Source: Paracoccus spongiarum (GTDB lineage Bacteria > Pseudomonadota > Alphaproteobacteria > Rhodobacterales > Rhodobacteraceae). Taken from it: a stretch of DNA of 64,000 bases. This document shows, piece after piece, positions 62,041 to 64,000 of the stretch. The translations under genes were made by a program, and so were the position numbers. The notes beneath the pieces were generated by a model. The model was not told where the DNA came from and made no database searches. It saw only the letters and a program-made list of their open reading frames with translations. The first letter of the stretch is position 1; each line of letters starts with the position of its first letter. The stretch covers positions 124,001 to 188,000 of the forward strand of contig NZ_JAVAMQ010000005.1 of NCBI RefSeq assembly GCF_030732095.1. The letters are read 5' to 3'.

Positions 62041-62898
62041 TTATCCCTTGACGCTGCCGGCGGTCAGGCCGCGGATGAAGTATTTTCCGGCGACGACATA
62101 GACCAGCAAGGTGGGCAGGGCGGCGATGATCGCGGCGGCCATGTCCACATTGTAGGCTTTGACGCCGGTGGTGGAGTTGACGATGTTGTTCAGTGCGACG
62201 GTGACAGGCTGGCTGCCCGGCCCGCTGAAGCTGACCCCGAACAGGAAGTCGTTCCAGATCTGGGTGAACTGCCAGATCACCGAGACGGTGATGATCGGCA
62301 GCGAGATCGGCAGGAAGATCGACCAGAAGATGCGGAAGAACCCTGCGCCGTCGACCTTGGCCGCCCGCACCAGCTCTTGCGGAATGGTGACGTAGTAGTT
62401 GCGGAAGAACAGCGTGGTGAAGCCGATCCCGTAGATCACATGCACGAAGATCAGCCCCGGGATGGTGCCGGCAAGCCCCATCAGCCCCAGCATCCGCGCC
62501 ATCGGCATCAGCACCACCTGGAAGGGGATGAAGCAGCCGAACAGGATCGCCGCGAAGAACAGGTTCGCGCCCGGAAAGCGCCATTGCGCGAAGACGTAGC
62601 CGTTCAGCGCCCCGACGACGGTCGAGATCATCACCGCCGGCACCGCCATCAGCACCGAGTTCCAGAAGAACGGCCGCAGCCCCTCGCACTGGGTGCCGGC
62701 GCAGGCGGTGGACCAGGCCTCCAGCCAGGGCTGGAAGGTGATGGCGCGGGGCAGGGCCAGCAGGCTGCCGGTGCGGATCTCCTCGAGGCTTTTCAGCGAT
62801 GTGGTCAGCATCACGAACAGCGGCAGCAGGTAGAACAGCGCGAACAGGATCAGGATGCCGTAAAGGCCCCAGCGCAGCAGGGTTGTGTTACTGGTCAC
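62041..62898 (-). CDS. Sugar ABC transporter permease (MalG type)
   Basis: A 285-residue inner-membrane permease with six hydrophobic segments. The EAA-loop motif for contact with the ATPase reads ELVRAAKVDGAGFFRIFWSIFLPIS. The periplasmic loop after the first helix (EEIRTGSLLALPRAITFQPW) is that of CUT1 MalG-like subunits. It overlaps the upstream permease by 11 nt. Confidence 0.93.
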   Translation of the reverse strand: MTSNTTLLRWGLYGILILFALFYLLPLFVMLTTSLKSLEEIRTGSLLALPRAITFQPWLEAWSTACAGTQCEGLRPFFWNSVLMAVPAVMISTVVGALNGYVFAQWRFPGANLFFAAILFGCFIPFQVVLMPMARMLGLMGLAGTIPGLIFVHVIYGIGFTTLFFRNYYVTIPQELVRAAKVDGAGFFRIFWSIFLPISLPIITVSVIWQFTQIWNDFLFGVSFSGPGSQPVTVALNNIVNSTTGVKAYNVDMAAAIIAALPTLLVYVVAGKYFIRGLTAGSVKG

Positions 62899-63760
62899 GG
62901 CGCGGCCTCAATTCGCTGTAGAGATAGGGAACGACGATGGCAAAGATCACCATCATCATGATCATCGCACTGGCCGCCGCCTGACCCAGATCCCCGCGCG
63001 AGAAGGCCATGGCATACATGTAGGTCGCGGGCAGGTCGGTGGCATAGCCGGGGCCGCCATTGGTCAGCGCGATCACCAGGTCGAAGGCCTTGATCGCCAG
63101 ATGCGCCAGCACGATGAAGGCCGACAGGAAGATCGGCGCCATCGTCGGAATGATGATCGCGGTGTAGATGCGCCGCGTCGGAATGCCATCGACCTGCGCC
63201 GCGCGGATGATCTCGGTATCGACCGACCGCAGGCCGGCGAGGAACAGCGCCATCACGAAGCCCGAGGCCTGCCAGACCGCCGCGATCACGACCGTATAGA
63301 TCGCCATCTCGGGGCGGATCAGCCAGTCGAAGGTGAAATTCGCAAATCCCCAGTCGCGCATCATGTCCTGGATGCCGAGGCCGGGGTTCAGGATCCATTT
63401 CCAGGCCGTCCCGGTCACGATCAGCGACAGCGCCATCGGATAGAGATAGATCGTGCGCAGCACGCCCTCGGCCCGGATCTTCTGGTCGAGGAAGATGGCC
63501 AGCATCAGCCCGATCAGCATCGAGATGATGATGAACAGCGCGCCGAAGATGTAGAGGTTGTTCATCGCCACGTCCCAGCGCGGCGCGGCGAACAGGCGCG
63601 TGTACTGGCCCAGCCCGTCGATCTCGTAGCGCGGCATCAGCTTGGATTTCGTCAGGCTGATCCAGGCGGTCCAGGCGATGAAGCCGTAGACGAACACCAG
63701 GATCGCGACGAAGGACGGCGCCAAGACAAGCTTGGGCACGTTGCGTTCTAGCCATTCCAT
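62888..63760 (-). CDS. Sugar ABC transporter permease (MalF type)
   Basis: A 290-residue permease with six membrane segments. The EAA loop is EIIRAAQVDGIPTRRIYTAIIIPT, and VIALTNGGPGYATDLPATYMYAMAF is a typical MalF-like block. It follows the substrate-binding protein by 60 nt that contain a strong hairpin. It pairs with the MalG-type permease to form the channel. Confidence 0.93.
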   Translation of the reverse strand: MEWLERNVPKLVLAPSFVAILVFVYGFIAWTAWISLTKSKLMPRYEIDGLGQYTRLFAAPRWDVAMNNLYIFGALFIIISMLIGLMLAIFLDQKIRAEGVLRTIYLYPMALSLIVTGTAWKWILNPGLGIQDMMRDWGFANFTFDWLIRPEMAIYTVVIAAVWQASGFVMALFLAGLRSVDTEIIRAAQVDGIPTRRIYTAIIIPTMAPIFLSAFIVLAHLAIKAFDLVIALTNGGPGYATDLPATYMYAMAFSRGDLGQAAASAMIMMMVIFAIVVPYLYSELRPRRDQ

Positions 63761-63783
63761 GTGTGGAAATCCCCCAAGGAAGT

Positions 63784-63810
63784 CCCGCGCCCCGATCTGC
63801 GGGGCGCGGG
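63784..63810 (-). terminator. Stem-loop between binding-protein and permease genes
   Basis: A perfect 10-bp stem (63784-63793 with 63801-63810) around a 7-nt loop lies just after the binding-protein stop. No T-run follows on the - strand, so it is more likely an mRNA 3' stabiliser that raises binding-protein level above the permeases, as known for similar operons. Confidence 0.6.
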
Positions 63811-63820
63811 TCGGTCATGG

Positions 63821-64000
63821 TCACATCGAGTTGGCGACCGCGTCCGCGAGTTGCTGCACGGCGTCATCCGACGACATGTCGCTGTTGAAGAAAGCCGTCA
63901 CCACGTCGGTGATCGCCCCGGCCTGCGCGCCGCGCAGCGCCATGCCATGCGCATAGGACGGCAGCAGCGAACCGTCGCCCGCATCCGCGTTCATGTCGGC
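63821..64000 (-). CDS. Sugar ABC transporter substrate-binding protein (3' end only)
   Basis: The last 59 codons of a gene that enters from beyond the window. The visible C-terminus includes SLLPSYAHGMALRGAQAGAI followed by TDVVTAFFNSDMSSDDAV, which matches CUT1 solute-binding proteins of the glucose/mannose (GtsA-like) group, where PS-AHGM is conserved. The protein would be periplasmic. Its position before two permeases, an ATPase and glucokinase fits an operon for glucose import. Confidence 0.82.
   Translation of the reverse strand, partial: ADMNADAGDGSLLPSYAHGMALRGAQAGAITDVVTAFFNSDMSSDDAVQQLADAVANSM

Overview
This 64 kb window is high-GC alphaproteobacterial chromosome, most likely Rhodobacteraceae and Paracoccus-like. 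That assignment rests on the reg locus order (regB divergent from senC-regA-hvrA), the aerobic late-cobalt cobalamin gene set, alpha-type AddAB, a TsaE-AmgK fusion beside MurU, and the very GC-rich codon use. I see no rRNA or tRNA gene, CRISPR array, insertion sequence or prophage. Gene density is high, and most neighbouring co-oriented genes overlap by 1-11 nt, which suggests translational coupling.

Layout. (1) nt 1-12,500 holds an aerobic cobalamin cluster: cobN (cut by the window edge), cobG, H, I, J, L, E, M and B on the + strand, with cobK inserted on the - strand, then a cobalamin riboswitch, a CbiM-type permease and cobF. Together they encode most corrin-ring methylation steps, a,c-amidation, cobalt import and cobalt insertion. 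(2) nt 12,500-14,460: a GABA-type aminotransferase divergent from its probable XRE-cupin regulator, with an AT-rich palindrome between them. (3) nt 14,470-22,090 is accessory: a tail-collar (MdpB-like) protein, a 981-residue flavoprotein fused to an acetoacetate-decarboxylase-like domain, a cyclase-like/ATPase/TPR protein with a degenerate cyclase site, and a Crp/Fnr regulator. (4) nt 22,080-26,730: TrhO, an SLC13-type anion transporter, and the NAD salvage pair pncA/pncB. (5) nt 26,734-29,375: a 734-nt tract with no convincing gene, then a two-gene WYL regulator-HEPN unit that looks like an accessory or defence-type module. (6) nt 29,376-41,994 is housekeeping: truB, a phosphodiester-glycosidase-like protein, rbfA, dapB, a HIT protein, an SH3 protein, tsaE-amgK, murU, addB and addA. 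(7) nt 42,055-48,735: trxA, a capsule-type glycosyltransferase-like protein, hslVU, Smr, Tim44-like, FxsA, SecB and an HD hydrolase. (8) nt 48,788-53,496: the redox regulatory reg locus (hvrA, regA, senC, regB) and a multi-PAS protein without a kinase domain. (9) nt 53,531-59,871: tamB and tamA. (10) nt 59,988-64,000: glucokinase and a CUT1-type sugar ABC transporter, probably for glucose, whose substrate-binding protein runs off the window.

The items I would look at first are the WYL-HEPN pair, a perfect 28-bp inverted repeat linking senC coding sequence to the regA leader, the degenerate cyclase protein beside a Crp/Fnr protein, the flavoprotein-ADC fusion, and the cobalamin riboswitch with a readable expression platform. 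All functional statements come from sequence inspection; no database search was run.
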